A DNA stretch of 64,000 bases from Gordionus sp. m RMFG-2023 (taxonomy: Eukaryota > Nematomorpha > Gordioida > Chordodea > Parachordodidae). The DNA is taken from contig NC_088778.1 of NCBI RefSeq assembly GCF_954871325.1, forward strand, positions 1 through 64,000. Direction: 5' to 3'. Made by a program: the position numbers and the translations under genes. Below the pieces are notes generated by a model. The model saw nothing but the letters and a program-made list of their open reading frames with translations. It was not told the DNA's origin and searched no databases. Of this stretch, positions 49,620-60,940 are shown piece by piece (position 1 is the stretch's first letter; each line of letters starts with the position of its first letter).

Positions 49620-51687
49620 TCTCAGCCAACCCATTAGACTACTGGTGGTATGCCGACGTCAGTGTGTGCTTTAACCTGTGATCATAGCAAAACCTTTCGA
49701 ATAATTTAACGCTGTTTGTGCCAAAATTCTCACTATTTGTTACGACAACCCAAACAAGCTTATGATTCGGATCAATTTGATGATCTGTCTAGTCGTGATG
49801 GAGTTCATCAATTTGATCATGGGGAATTTACCGTAAGCATCAACTATCACAGCCGATATTTTTGAAGAAACGACCCTTAATCGATTTGCACTCTTTCAAA
49901 AGACTTATTAGTGGCAATCCAAGCGACCTCTGTGTTTTTTGGACTGTCTGCCCAAACATTGCATGAATCACAATTTTGTGTCGTTGTTCATGTTTGTGTT
50001 GATGTCTGGTCACCAGATGTAGTCACTGGCCAATGGTGTTGTCCTGTGTGCCCCCAAGTCTCTTTATTCAATTCCCACAGAATCGATTTATGATCACTTT
50101 GGATTCGTTGCAAAGGCAATTATTAACTATGCTCAATATATTTTCCATGAACCTGTAAATTTTGTTGTGTATGACTTCATCCTTTCTTATATCACTAATA
50201 ACGCCATGATCTTTTTATCGTTTTGAATTTCTAGAACTACTTTCTCGAAATTTATCGTTATGTCCCATACCTCCTCGCATGATTCGACATCTTCTATCAC
50301 GTGCACCTCTTTAATGTACGCAGCTAAAGGAATTCTGGATAAACTGTCGGGTACCACGTTGAGCTTGTCCGATCTGTGTACTATCTTGTAATCGCAAGCA
50401 CCTATTGTAATGTTTCATATTTGGAATCTCATCGACATGGCTGCGTTATCTTTTAAGCCTTTAGATAAATAGATATCAGGGCCTTGTGGTCCGTTGTAAC
50501 CTCCAAATGAGCAATTATTGGGATCTCTTGACGGCGAAGATTATTGCCAATGCTTCTCTCTCTATGTTAGTGTAGTTGACCTCAGCCTTTAACAACGACC
50601 TCGAGGCAAATGTTATAGGCCTTTCCTCACCGAAATAGGTAGGTTGGGGTTGAAGAAGCTTTATTTTAGTAGTTGACTAATGAGCATTTTTAATTTGTCG
50701 AAAATTTTTTTTGACTTTCTTCCCAAGACCATTTCTCCTTGTTCATAATTTTGTACAGTGATCAGCTTCGTTGGCTAAGTTGTTTAGAAAATTGGCCATT
50801 CCCAAGAAGGTGGCAAGCTCTTCTTTAGATTTTGGTTCGGACATGCTGGTGATGCCGTCGATTTTTCATCATTCGGATGTATGTCCCCTGTGTTGATATA
50901 GTGGTCTAAGAATCTAATCGTGTCCTTCATGAATTCGCTTTTGAAAAGGTAACGTATTAATCAGTTTTTTTTGAATTCTTTCATATACATTTTTGATGTT
51001 TTCAATATGTTTTTCGTAGTTACTACCTGCGATTTGTTTTCGATGGTCATAGAGTTCGTACGTTCTCGTGATCTCTTTAATCGTATCTATTTTGACCTTC
51101 TTAATGATGCGTTGGATGCCACTAAATTTGCATTCTTTGTTGAGTCTGGCTATGCGCATAACTCATAAACGTCTCCTTCTTGCTTTGCATGGCAGTATAG
51201 AATATGGAGAGTTTAGCATTATCGGTCTTCGAAGGATGTTGAAGCTTGAATTTGCAAAAAGAGAGATGGAGATCAGGAGGTCTGCTTCCATACAGATTGC
51301 TAAAATCTTGTTAAACCCTTTGTCAGGAAAACTTTAAAGCGGCCTTTTTCTAGCTGGAAATCTTGCTTTTATTGAAGAAACTTTGTAATTTCTCTATGTA
51401 GGCGCTGTTATCTCTTCTAAATTTAAAAAAGTCCATCGTAGAAAATTCATTCATGAAGATGGAGTTTGATGCATTCATCGTTAAGGAATTTAATTTGGAT
51501 ATAAGCATTATATTTGTAAAAAAAAATTATATATGAATTGCAAGTAAGAGCGGAAATACTTAACATTTCCTGGCCTCCATGATGTGACAAGCGATAATAG
51601 ATTTTTCATTACAACAAATAATATATCGTACAGTATTTACATCAAAATATTACATATGGTAAAAAATTAGTTTAAACGTGATATATT
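49620..51687 (-). mobile_element. Ty3/Gypsy pol fossil, copy C (minus strand)
   Basis: Nearly identical to copy B over its length, with the same order of parts (integrase left, RT right). Broken throughout. It is followed by the start of repeat R, into which a MITE and then a MULE-like element inserted. Confidence 0.75.
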
Positions 51688-51695
51688 AACACACA

Positions 51696-52269
51696 CAGCG
51701 TCAACATGAGCGGGAGGTATAGGAACAGTTTGCATCCGATTTTTTTGAGGGGAGTTAGGGGGGGGGGGGGGGTTAGGCTGCTTTAATGGGGGTATGATAA
51801 ATTTTAAGGGGGTTATCTATTAAATTTTGAGATGAAATGGGACAAAATTATTGCTGTAATAGTAATAAAATTCATCGACCTAATTTATATATTACAAACA
51901 ATCATACACATTGTTTTCCAAATAAAACTTTCTGCTATCCTTTTAAATGTAATTTAAAAGGTTTAAATATTTTAGCAAGCTCATAATGCCATAATAATTA
52001 ATTCATTGTAAATAATGGAGGTTTTAAAAGAATTTATTATTTAAAAAATAAATTCTTTATATTCACAAAATATCGATAGTAGGTAGTAGAGATTGATTAA
52101 TTTAAGTTATCCTTTATAAATTCTCTGAAAAGAGTATAAATAAATTAAAAAGGTATAAATAATAATAGGGAAATACCGCCGCCGAAGGTGGTGGTAATTT
52201 TTAAAAGGCGTAGGCAAGGGTTTTTGAAGGGGGTTTGCATCCAGTGAAAATCCTGTGATATAGACGCTG
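51696..52269. mobile_element. MITE with cagcgtc ends, inserted in unit C
   Basis: Non-coding 574-bp element starting cagcgtcaacatgagcggg and ending ...tatagacgctg, with imperfect inverted ends; tttgcatcc also occurs near each end, in direct orientation. Flanks aacacaca (51688-51695) and aacacacc (52270-52277) match at seven of eight bases, an 8-bp duplication of hAT type. The paralogous site at about 44715-44725 (ttaacacacacaaaattt) lacks it and serves as an empty site. It contains a long G-run at about 51758. Confidence 0.82.
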
Positions 52270-52319
52270 AACACACCACACAATTTAGAATTGGCGAGTG
52301 ACAAATTGAATTGTGATTT

Positions 52320-53310
52320 GGTAAGGGGAAAATAATTCCCCGGAAAAAAATTCCTGGAAAATAAATCCCCGGAAAAAATTTCCCCACTATATATTGAATT
52401 GCTAATGCATTGCTTAACTGCTTTGCTAAAAAGCAATCAATCATAAATCAATCAAAATTTTATTATGTATATTTTATTAATGATAAGTTTTTAAACTTTT
52501 TTTAAAATAATTTAAATCATTTTTTTTTATAAATGAAGAATACTGATTAAATATCATATAGTATATAATTTTATTTTTATTTAATATTATTAGTAAGAAA
52601 TTTATTTTTCTAGCTTATTAAAACAAAAGTACATTTTATTCAATTTTAAAAATTAACAAATATATATCCGTAAGAGGGCGTTATATGTTTTAATATGTAT
52701 CATTTTAGGAAACCGGAATGATGATTGGATAGCACTTTTTTTATATTTGGGTATATATACATATGAAAAACCTAAAAATTTAGGTTTCTTTGATGTTTAA
52801 TTTATGAGTAGGTTTAGAATAGTAAAACAATGGAAATTTTCTAAAGTAAATATTGCTGGCGTTATTTATCAAAATCTCTTCATTTTTGTTTTATACGTGT
52901 ATATCGTGCTAAGCATTATCCTAAAAAAATTTTTGAAAATAATTTGATTTGACCGATTGCCGCGCTCAAGACCGACCACTCAATAAATATTCGATTGACC
53001 AAATTTACTAGTAATATAATTTGAAAAATGTTGATTTTCGTTTTATATATCTATAAATACGTATAAAACATAATCCTAAAAAATATTTTTAAAATATCGT
53101 GATTTGGCGGATAACCGACTCGTAGCTCAATGACTAAATACTGAATTGCTGGCGTTATAAATCAAGATCTCTTAATTTTTGTTTTATACGTGTATATTTA
53201 CGTGCTATGCATTATCCTAAAAAATATTTTGAAAATAATTTGATTTCACTGATTGCCGAGCTCAAAATTGACTTCTTACTAAATATTCGATTAATCATAT
53301 TTACTGGTAA
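52320..53310 (+). repeat. Left long inverted repeat of the MULE-like element
   Basis: Pairs with 55050-56146. It includes subrepeats starting attgctggcgttat at about 52852 and 53143. The ccgg-type minisatellite recurs just inside at 53307-53400, beginning with the same gtaag(c/g)ggaaaataat as the outer end. Confidence 0.8.
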
Positions 53311-53897
53311 GCGGAAAATAATTCCCCGGAAAAAAATCACCAAAAATAATTCCCCGGAAAAAAATTCTTGGAAAATAATTACCCGGAAAAAAATTCCCGT
53401 AGAAATATATGAAAATTATGAAAGAGATAATTTAGAATTGAAAAGAAAAATGTGAAAGCAAATTTTTACTCAGAAAGAGAAAGGTTATTTCCTTTATCTA
53501 CTTTTCATCTAGACTTGAATAGATATTAAACAGGTAATTAAACCACATTATATTTACCATGCAAAGGGGGTGGTTATTTCTAACACGCCACTGTTAAAAT
53601 ATATATAACATTATAATAATATTATGACGCTATTCTGTTCCGTATGCTAATATCAGTTTGAATCCCGGACAAAAATAACATAATGGAAATTTTTATGTTT
53701 AATTTTTAAAAATTGTATCTGATTATAAATTTTCAAAAAAAGTATTAATATTAATCACTGATTACAAAAGCTTATTTAATTCAAAGACTATCTCAAGTAG
53801 AACATTACAAAAAAATATACTATTTATTCTAAATAATATTTGTTTAATTTTATAAATATTATAATTTTTAATATATTTAATTCATTAAAGAAAACAC

Positions 53898-54194
53898 ATG
53901 AGGGACTATAATCTTAAAATAGAAACTTTTTTATTTAAAAGTTTCCAACTCCGGAAATGTTATTATATAATCCCAGTTAGTTTCTTATATTGTGAAGGAT
54001 GGAATAACCGATTTAAGCATATTGTAGGCAACAAAAAACCGAAGATATGGGAACTACTCGAAAAAATAAGGATGGAAATAGCGGTTGATATGGGAAAAAT
54101 CGGCCAATGGAATATTGGGACATACACTCCCAAAAAAAATCGTATTTATGCAACGAAACAAACTATTTTAAAAATTTATGCATTGATTATTTAG
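53898..54194 (+). pseudogene. MULE transposase C-terminal fragment
   Basis: A 98-codon open frame between the inverted repeats. Its centre, EGWNNRFKHIVGNKKPKIW, followed by ELLEKIRMEI, matches the region downstream of the catalytic domain in many MULE transposases (EGWH.RF...G..HP.IW..I..L..E). The DDE catalytic domain and any zinc finger are missing. The Met taken as start is arbitrary. Its position between long inverted repeats supports the MULE reading. Confidence 0.55.
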
Positions 54195-55049
54195 AAGAGA
54201 GAAGGGACTTGCCCAATATTCTCTCTTCAATTGGAGAACATATACGTTCTAGAATTGTTTCTTTTGAATAATATAATTTATTATTCTATATATCATTTAA
54301 TAAAATTATAATTATTTCTTTTCTGTAACATTTGAAAAAAATTCATAAGCAAAATAATAATTGTTAGATTAGAAAAATATAATACTCACTGCTGATAATC
54401 TCCTCTGGATGTATTTTGATTAAAGTGGTCAGCATTTTTCATTACTTTTGGCAGTATTTAATTAAAATTGGGCAGTAAAAAATATAATTTTGCAAGTTTT
54501 ATAGTGATTTTGTATTCAGTCAGACTTCAGTAAAATAATTTTTATCAAATAGAGGGTATCAGATTGAATTGCTAATTTCCTATTTCGCCACAAAATTTAT
54601 AAAATTATATTATTTAATAGCTTATCCGTGTAAAAACAAAAAGGGGCGCTATTTAAGAGTTAGTAAACTGTGAAAAGCCTTTTATCATACTTCTAAAAAA
54701 ATGATTAAAATTTGTGTAAAAATAATTTTTCAATAAATACCTAAAAGTTGATGAAAGTGTGTAAAGGTGAATTAGATTTATTTAACTTTCGTTTTATTAT
54801 TTAAAATCTCAAATCCTCGAAGAAATTTGACTTTAAAAAATATTTCTATTTAATTAAATACTGAAGAGCAGATCCGGGTCACGGATTTTTTTTTCCAGGG
54901 AATTATTTTCCTAGATTCAAATTTACTAGTAATATAATTTGAAAATTGTTCATTTTTGTTTAATATATCTATAAATACATATAAAACATAATCCCAAAAA
55001 ATATTTTAAAAATATCGTGGTTTGGCGGATAACCGACTCGTATATGTTT

Positions 55050-56146
55050 TACTCGTAATTATAGATATATAAAACAAAAAATGAACATTTTTCGAATCAT
55101 ATTACTAGTAAATTTTATCAATCGAATATTTAGTAAGTGGGGTTTTGAGCTCGGCAATCAGTCAAATCAAGTTATTTTCAAAATATTTTTTAGGATAATG
55201 CTTAGCACGTATATATATACGCGTATAATACAAAAATGAAGATTTTTCCATGGATAACGCCAGCAATGCAGTATTTGGTCATTCGGTCGGTTTTCGGGTC
55301 AAATAACGATATTTTTAAAATATTTTTTGGAATTATGTTTTATTCGTATTTATAGATACATAAAACAAAAATCAACATTTTACAATTTATCTTAATAGCA
55401 AATTTGATCAATCGAATATTTAATCAGTGGTCGGTTTTGAATTCGGCAATCGGTCAAATCAAAATATTTTCTAGGATAATGCTTAGCACGTAAATATACA
55501 CGTATAAAACAAAAATGAAGAGATTCTGATAAATAACGCCAGCAATATTTACTTTAGAAAATTTCCATTGTTTTACTATTCTAAACCTACTCATAAATTA
55601 AACATCAAAGAAACCTAAATTTTTAGGTTTTTCATATGTATATATACCCAAATATAAAAAAAGTGCTATCCAATCATCATTCCGGTTTCCTAAAATGATA
55701 CATATTAAAACATATAACGCCCTCTTACGGATATATATTTGTTAATTTTTAAAATTGAATAAAATGTACTTTTGTTTTAATAAGCTAGAAAAATAAATTT
55801 CTTACTTATCCTATCTTATCTTATCTAGCACGTTGGAATAATATTAAATAAAAATAAAATTATATACTATATGATATTTAATCTGTATTCTTCATTTATA
55901 ATAAAAAAATGATTTAAATATATTTTAAAAAAAGTTTAAAAAATTATCATTAATAAAATATACATAATAAAATTTTGATTGATTTATGATTGATTGCTTT
56001 TTAGCAATGCAGTTTAGCAATGCTTTAGCAATTCAATATATAGTGGGGAAATTTTTTCCGGGGAATAATTTTCCAGGGAAATTTTATTCCGGGGATTTTA
56101 TTTCCGGAGAATTATTTACCTGGGAATTATTTTCTAAGGAATTATT
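55050..56146 (-). repeat. Right long inverted repeat of the MULE-like element
   Basis: Reverse complement of the left repeat. A directly oriented extra piece (tactagtaatataatttgaa, about 54926) lies just inside. A short tcttatcttatct insertion near 55810 is absent from the left copy. Confidence 0.8.
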
Positions 56147-56156
56147 TTGTGATAAA

Positions 56157-58788
56157 AATATTATATTTGAATAGTGAAAACTGAAAATAATTTAAGTTAT
56201 GAATATTAGTTATAAAGAAGATTTAAAAGAGTATAAAAACTCCAATTTTTACCATTCGAAAAGATCTAAAATAATTATTAACTTTTTGTATTTTATTTTT
56301 ATTAATTTTTTTATTATTTTTATTTTTATAATTTTGTTAAATTGATAATGTTATAATTTTGAATAAAGATTAATTTCTTTTTTATATATATATTTGTTTT
56401 CTATTTTTATTTTTAGGTCTCAAAAGACTAACTTATAACATTGGTGCCGAAACATTTTAGTTTTTAAACTAGCTGCTTACAACAGTAATACCTAAAAGAA
56501 AGTCCCAGGGGATTTAGATCTTCTATCTAACGCCAACCAAACTCCATACAAAAGAAAGAAATTCAAAACGGAAAAGAGATAAGAAAAATATAAAAATTAA
56601 AGTAGGAAAAATATTTAGAGAAGTATTCTAAAAAGAAGAAAATTTATATTTTAAAATAAAAATTGTTTTTAAAGATGTAGGTTGAAAAAGAAAAATTATT
56701 TTGATAAGAGTATGTTTAAGTAGTTAAGATATAATTGTGTTTAGTTATTTAAAGGTTTAGGAATTTTATATTTAGAAGTTACTGGTAAACTAAAAACCAT
56801 TGGAATTTTGAAACTAATAGAGACTATGATATTTTAGATTTTAGAATTATTATTAATTGATCACTAGAAACAACTATGACAAAGAAAAAGAAACATAAAT
56901 TGCGAAAGTTAATATTAAACTAATAGTTTGCTAAAATATAATAATTAAAAAATTCGGCGAATAAGATTAGAATATAAATTTATTGTTAGGAAATATTTGA
57001 TGTTGTAATTAAATTCTTATTGAAGATTTATATTTAACTTTTATTTTAAGAGCTGCGAGAGATAAAACAGCCTCAAGGATTTGATATAATAATCTAGTAT
57101 ATTTGGTTGTAGATTAACCAAAAATCTTCATAAAGAGAAACGGCTTTCGTCATTAGAAAATTTATGCCTCAATCGAGCTCAATTAGAGATCGGATTTTTA
57201 TTTTAAGGAAAAACATGCTTTAGAAATATACATATCAGTTTTCAACAACGGTAGTGCGAAAAATTATAATGATTAGATTTCATAAGTTCTTCAAAGACGT
57301 CGGGTGAAAACCATAGTGATTAGAGTTAAATGGTTGTTCATAAACGTGAGTATGAAAACTTTTATGATTAGATGTCATTGATTTCTCAACAACGTATGTA
57401 TGAAAGGAGATTTATATATTTCAGCAGTTTTTTTTTAAAGACTTGAGTGTCAAAGAGTACCAAGGAAATAAATACACAATGATAATTTTTTTTTTAAAAA
57501 AAAAAAGATTTTGATATATATTTTAGAATAGGATTTTTAGCTATAAATTTAGTATAGACATCGCGGAAAAGAAGATGAGGATCAATAGCTAAAGGATGAT
57601 TATAAGTAAATTTTTCAATAAAAATATGGGTCTAGGCTTCATTAAGGGGAAAGGGGTGATAGAATTTGATATATTTATATAATATATAAATATATGTTTT
57701 TGCTACGTATTATAAATTTAAGATTTAGTATAATTGACGCCATTTATTAAAGGCAGAATTAGATTAGAGGAAATTAATGTAAACATTAGGATGAAGTTGG
57801 TATATTTATATTTATATATATTATTAGTATATTTGAATTAGGTAGTTATTTGGGAATAAATATAAAAAGGTGATAAAATATTTCAGAAATTATTTAAATA
57901 GATTATTTTAAATAGATTAGATGTGATTACCTGAGTCGATATCTCAGAAAGTCAAACTGTCGTAGAAGACCCGGAAGTCTAAAAGATAGATACGATTACA
58001 AGAATAAGAGGCAACAACCAATCAATTACAAGAGAATGATAGAAACCAGCTACGATAAATTGTAAAAAAAAGTTAAGACAGACTAGAAAAAAACAAAAGT
58101 TGAAAAAGAAACTGGATTTCATCGATAATCGTTCATTAAGCGTGGATCGTGGAAAACTGGTGTTTATCAAGTTCGTCAGTCGCCTACAGAGATAAAAAGC
58201 TGATCGTTTCCCAGGGTGACAAGCGACAGAAGATAGAATTCGAAAATTTCAAGCGATGATCGGATACAAACGATCGTTCGAAACTAAGAATACTAGACAA
58301 GCGTCAGCTTTTGTTAGAACTTAGAAGACAGCAAAGATTAAGAAGAATAGATAGGGTGTATATACGAGGTCAGTAGAGTAGAAATCGAAAGAAGATTGAT
58401 TATTCGCAGAATGTTGGGTCTAATTTAAGTAGGGAGGTGTTGTAATATTCGTTAAATTTGTACTTTATATTTAATTTGCATAAAGAGTTCTTTTGGATAA
58501 TATTATATTTGAATAGTGAAAACTGAAAATAATTTAAGTTATGAATATTAGTTATAAAGAAGATTGAAAAGAGTATAAAAACTCCAATTTTTACCATTCG
58601 AGAAGATCTAAAATAATTATTAACTTTTTGTATTTTATTTTTATTTTTATTAATTTTTTTATTATTTTTACTTTTATAATTTTGTTAATTTGATAATGTT
58701 ATAATTTTGAATAAAGATTAATTTCATTTTTATATATATATTTGTTTTCTATTTTTATTTTTAGGTCTTAAAAGCCTCACTTAGAACA
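56157..58788 (+). mobile_element. Second short non-coding LTR retroelement
   Basis: Direct repeats at about 56157-56440 (incomplete where it meets the MULE-like element) and 58438-58788 (351 bp, starting tgttgtaatattcg and ending ttagaaca), very similar where both are present. A primer site tggtgccgaaac follows the left LTR (56442), and a purine-rich agggagg precedes the right LTR. The roughly 2.0-kb interior has no gag or pol frame. The right flank (attatttatgccgcagtc) equals the uninterrupted sequence at 41778-41790, so the insertion split a Gypsy fragment. Layout and LTR start match the element at 328-3061, but the primer tRNA differs. Confidence 0.82.
58438..58788 (+). repeat. Right LTR of the second non-coding element
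   Basis: 351 bp, from tgttgtaatattcg to ttagaaca. Near its 3' end ttttaggtcttaaaagcc corresponds to ttttaggtctcaaaagac of the left LTR. Confidence 0.82.
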
Positions 58789-60100
58789 ATTATTTATGCC
58801 GCAGTCTCAACTAAACATCATTTCATTCCCAACAAAACATTATGGTGGCAGTCCACTACATACTCGATGAAATCGTACGATATATTCATAAAAAATTATG
58901 AAATATATTATATGATAAAGTAAATAAATAAATAAACATGAAATAGGTTCCCAATTAATATTAGTATAAGTATTAAATTTCCGATATACTCAGGTAATGG
59001 TAAACTTTTTTTAAGTAAATTCGGAGATATATTAAGGAGGCTCAGATATCGAACATCGAAAAAGCTGGATTCTTCACACAAGAAGACTACCAGAAGAAGA
59101 TTATATCAAGCTCAAATCTATGTTCACCTATCGACTTCATCAATTCATCGATATTAATTCAAAAATTTAGGTTATTACACCCGAGGAAATCTACATGTTA
59201 GAACTTATTATTATTTAATGCAGCTGTACAGAATAAAAATGAAAGTTACGTCAGTTGCGTAATTAGATCATGTATTTTAAAAGAAGAGTGTTTGCTACAG
59301 ACGCTTCGAAAAAAGGTTTAGGTGCCGATTTATTTAACATTGAAGGAGATGGAAAAGAAAAACCTATTGCTTTTGCATCAGCATTATTGAAATCAGAAAC
59401 AAACTACGAACATATAAAGAGAAGCCATGTCTGTAGTATACGCAATAAAAAAGTTTCAAGAATATCTAATTGGAACAAAATTTACAATAATTACAGACCA
59501 TAAAGCACTCATATATATTTTTACAAAAGGATTAAAGGCAACACTTCCATATCAACGAGTCTTCAAAAATGGAATTTGGCGATGAGAGTACACGATTTTA
59601 CAATAGTTCATAAACCTGGAAAACGTAATATAATATAAGATTGTTTATCGAGATTACCACAGAAGAATATAGAAGATATGATATTAAATATAGATGATTT
59701 TTAGGACACACCGATAATCTTTAAATGGATTGTGAAGGAAACAAGTGTGGATAAAGAATTAATGGAGATCATTGACAATATAAGGAATAGTGAACCTTTA
59801 ATCATATGCCCAAGAATTAAAGTTTATTTATCAGATCTTCTATGAAATCAATTAAATGTTAGAATTGAAGATGGTTGTGAAGCGGTAAGACATGCGTAAA
59901 GGAGCATCATGGATAACTTGCTATTATATCACTTATTTATAAAGCTAGATAAAACTAATGCACTTAACACATTAATTATTTAGACATAAATGGGAAGCAT
60001 TTTAAAAATAAAACAAGGATATTTATAATTATATGCAGACAAGTATGGCTCATCATTCATTTCGCTTTCAAAGGCGATCAATATTCACAGAGGTGATCTA
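58789..60100 (+). mobile_element. Ty3/Gypsy fragment (plus strand), unit D
   Basis: Fossil whose RNase H part is recognisable at 59270-59503 (FATDASKKGLGADLF, then ETNYEH). It shares both ends with the unit B and C fragments. It is broken. Its left edge is the insertion point of the second non-coding LTR element. Confidence 0.7.
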
Positions 60101-60104
60101 TGAA

Positions 60105-60710
60105 ATCAATTATGGTTAGTATCGATTTAAAAAAATATTTTATTAGTATTTTACCCAGACAGTCTGTCTACAAAATCTAACTCACCACATCTTATATGGG
60201 TTCACTATGGAGTAATGGGAAAATGTACAAATTATGGAATGCATGTGGTAGGTCCAAAATTTCTGAAATGATAAAGCATAACATTTATCAGCTATGCATA
60301 TCCAGGTGGAATAACCTATACTATAGTAAAATATTCATCGTTAAAATATAAGTTGTTATGTGGGTCGTTTTTTTAAATTAAATTGTGAATTTATTCATTT
60401 TCGGTAATGAATAATTTTTCTGATTATTTAGCGCAATCATTCTTTTAATATATTATTATTATTATTTGTAAAAGATTATAATAAGGATTAATTATAAAAA
60501 TTGTTGTCATATGTTTTTAAAATAATTATATTATCAATCAATTTATATTTATTTTGTAATCGGTATAAAAGGAGAAGAAAACGAAATAAAATAATTGGTT
60601 TCCTTCCAAGATTTTTTGTTATGTTTCCAAAAATTATTGTTCAAGGTGAACACACAAAATAAAGAAGGAAAAAGTAAAAGGAAAAAAATTAGAAAGTGAT
60701 AAAAGGTAAA
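60105..60710 (+). pseudogene. hAT transposase fragment, second copy, with AT-rich tail
   Basis: Paralogue of 33176-33760. It contains the same intron-like gttagt...cccag stretch, then an open segment (about 60220-60350) reading KMYKLWNACGRSKISEMI ... SRWNNLYYSKIFIV, the hAT block around the conserved RWN. Both ends of the transposase are missing here. The AT-rich tail (about 60360-60710) matches the one after the first copy. Confidence 0.65.
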
Positions 60711-60940
60711 AACAATATTTATGTATATTTAAACCCAATAAACAAACATTCCCCCCCCCCACCCTTGCCCCCCAACTGACAGGCTCTACCTCATAGTAGT
60801 ATAAAAAATACATATACTCACTGATTTTAAACAGGAAAATAAACATACTAATCTAATTAAATCATCTAATGACTTTTATAATAATTTAACAACTTTCCCA
60901 TATAATAAACCATAATTTATCTGACACCTTTATCGTTCTA
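60711..60940. repeat. Short piece of repeat R with a C-run
   Basis: A C-run (about 60751-60760) is followed by sequence matching the 3' end of R copy 2 (gacaggctctacctcatagt ... taatgacttttataataatt). It leads directly into Gypsy copy D, as R copy 2 leads into copy A. Confidence 0.6.

Larger units (their letters stand above)
38700..51687. repeat. Recent tandem duplication, period about 6.97 kb
   Basis: Sequence from about 38.7 to 45.6 kb repeats from about 45.6 to 51.69 kb. The offset is 6969 bp across LINE, spacer and plus-strand Gypsy parts, and 6973 bp in the minus-strand Gypsy part (43941 against 50914). The few differences seen include a longer G-run and isolated substitutions. The second copy stops where the MITE at 51696 begins. 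Gypsy copy A lies one further unit to the left but is visibly more diverged. Confidence 0.9.
52320..56146. mobile_element. MULE-like DNA transposon with long terminal inverted repeats
   Basis: Inverted repeats of about 1 kb: 52320-53310 on the left and about 55050-56146 on the right. They share the tttccccactatata...aagcaatcaatc region, the gtaagagggcgttatat region and two subrepeats of about 300 bp starting attgctggcgttat. The outermost 70-100 bp on each side is the aattccccggaaaa minisatellite. Flanks ttgtgattt (52311-52319) and ttgtgataa (56147-56155) match at seven of nine bases, fitting a 9-bp Mutator target duplication. The only coding trace is a transposase-like fragment at 53898-54194, so the element is non-autonomous or decayed. 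It lies within repeat R downstream of Gypsy copy C. Confidence 0.75.

Noticed and set aside
52107-52444. Overlapping minus-strand frames of 109 and 99 codons
   Set aside because: They run across a MITE end, flanking repeat and the MULE minisatellite cap; the repeated 'FPG/FSG' residues are translated ttccgggg units.
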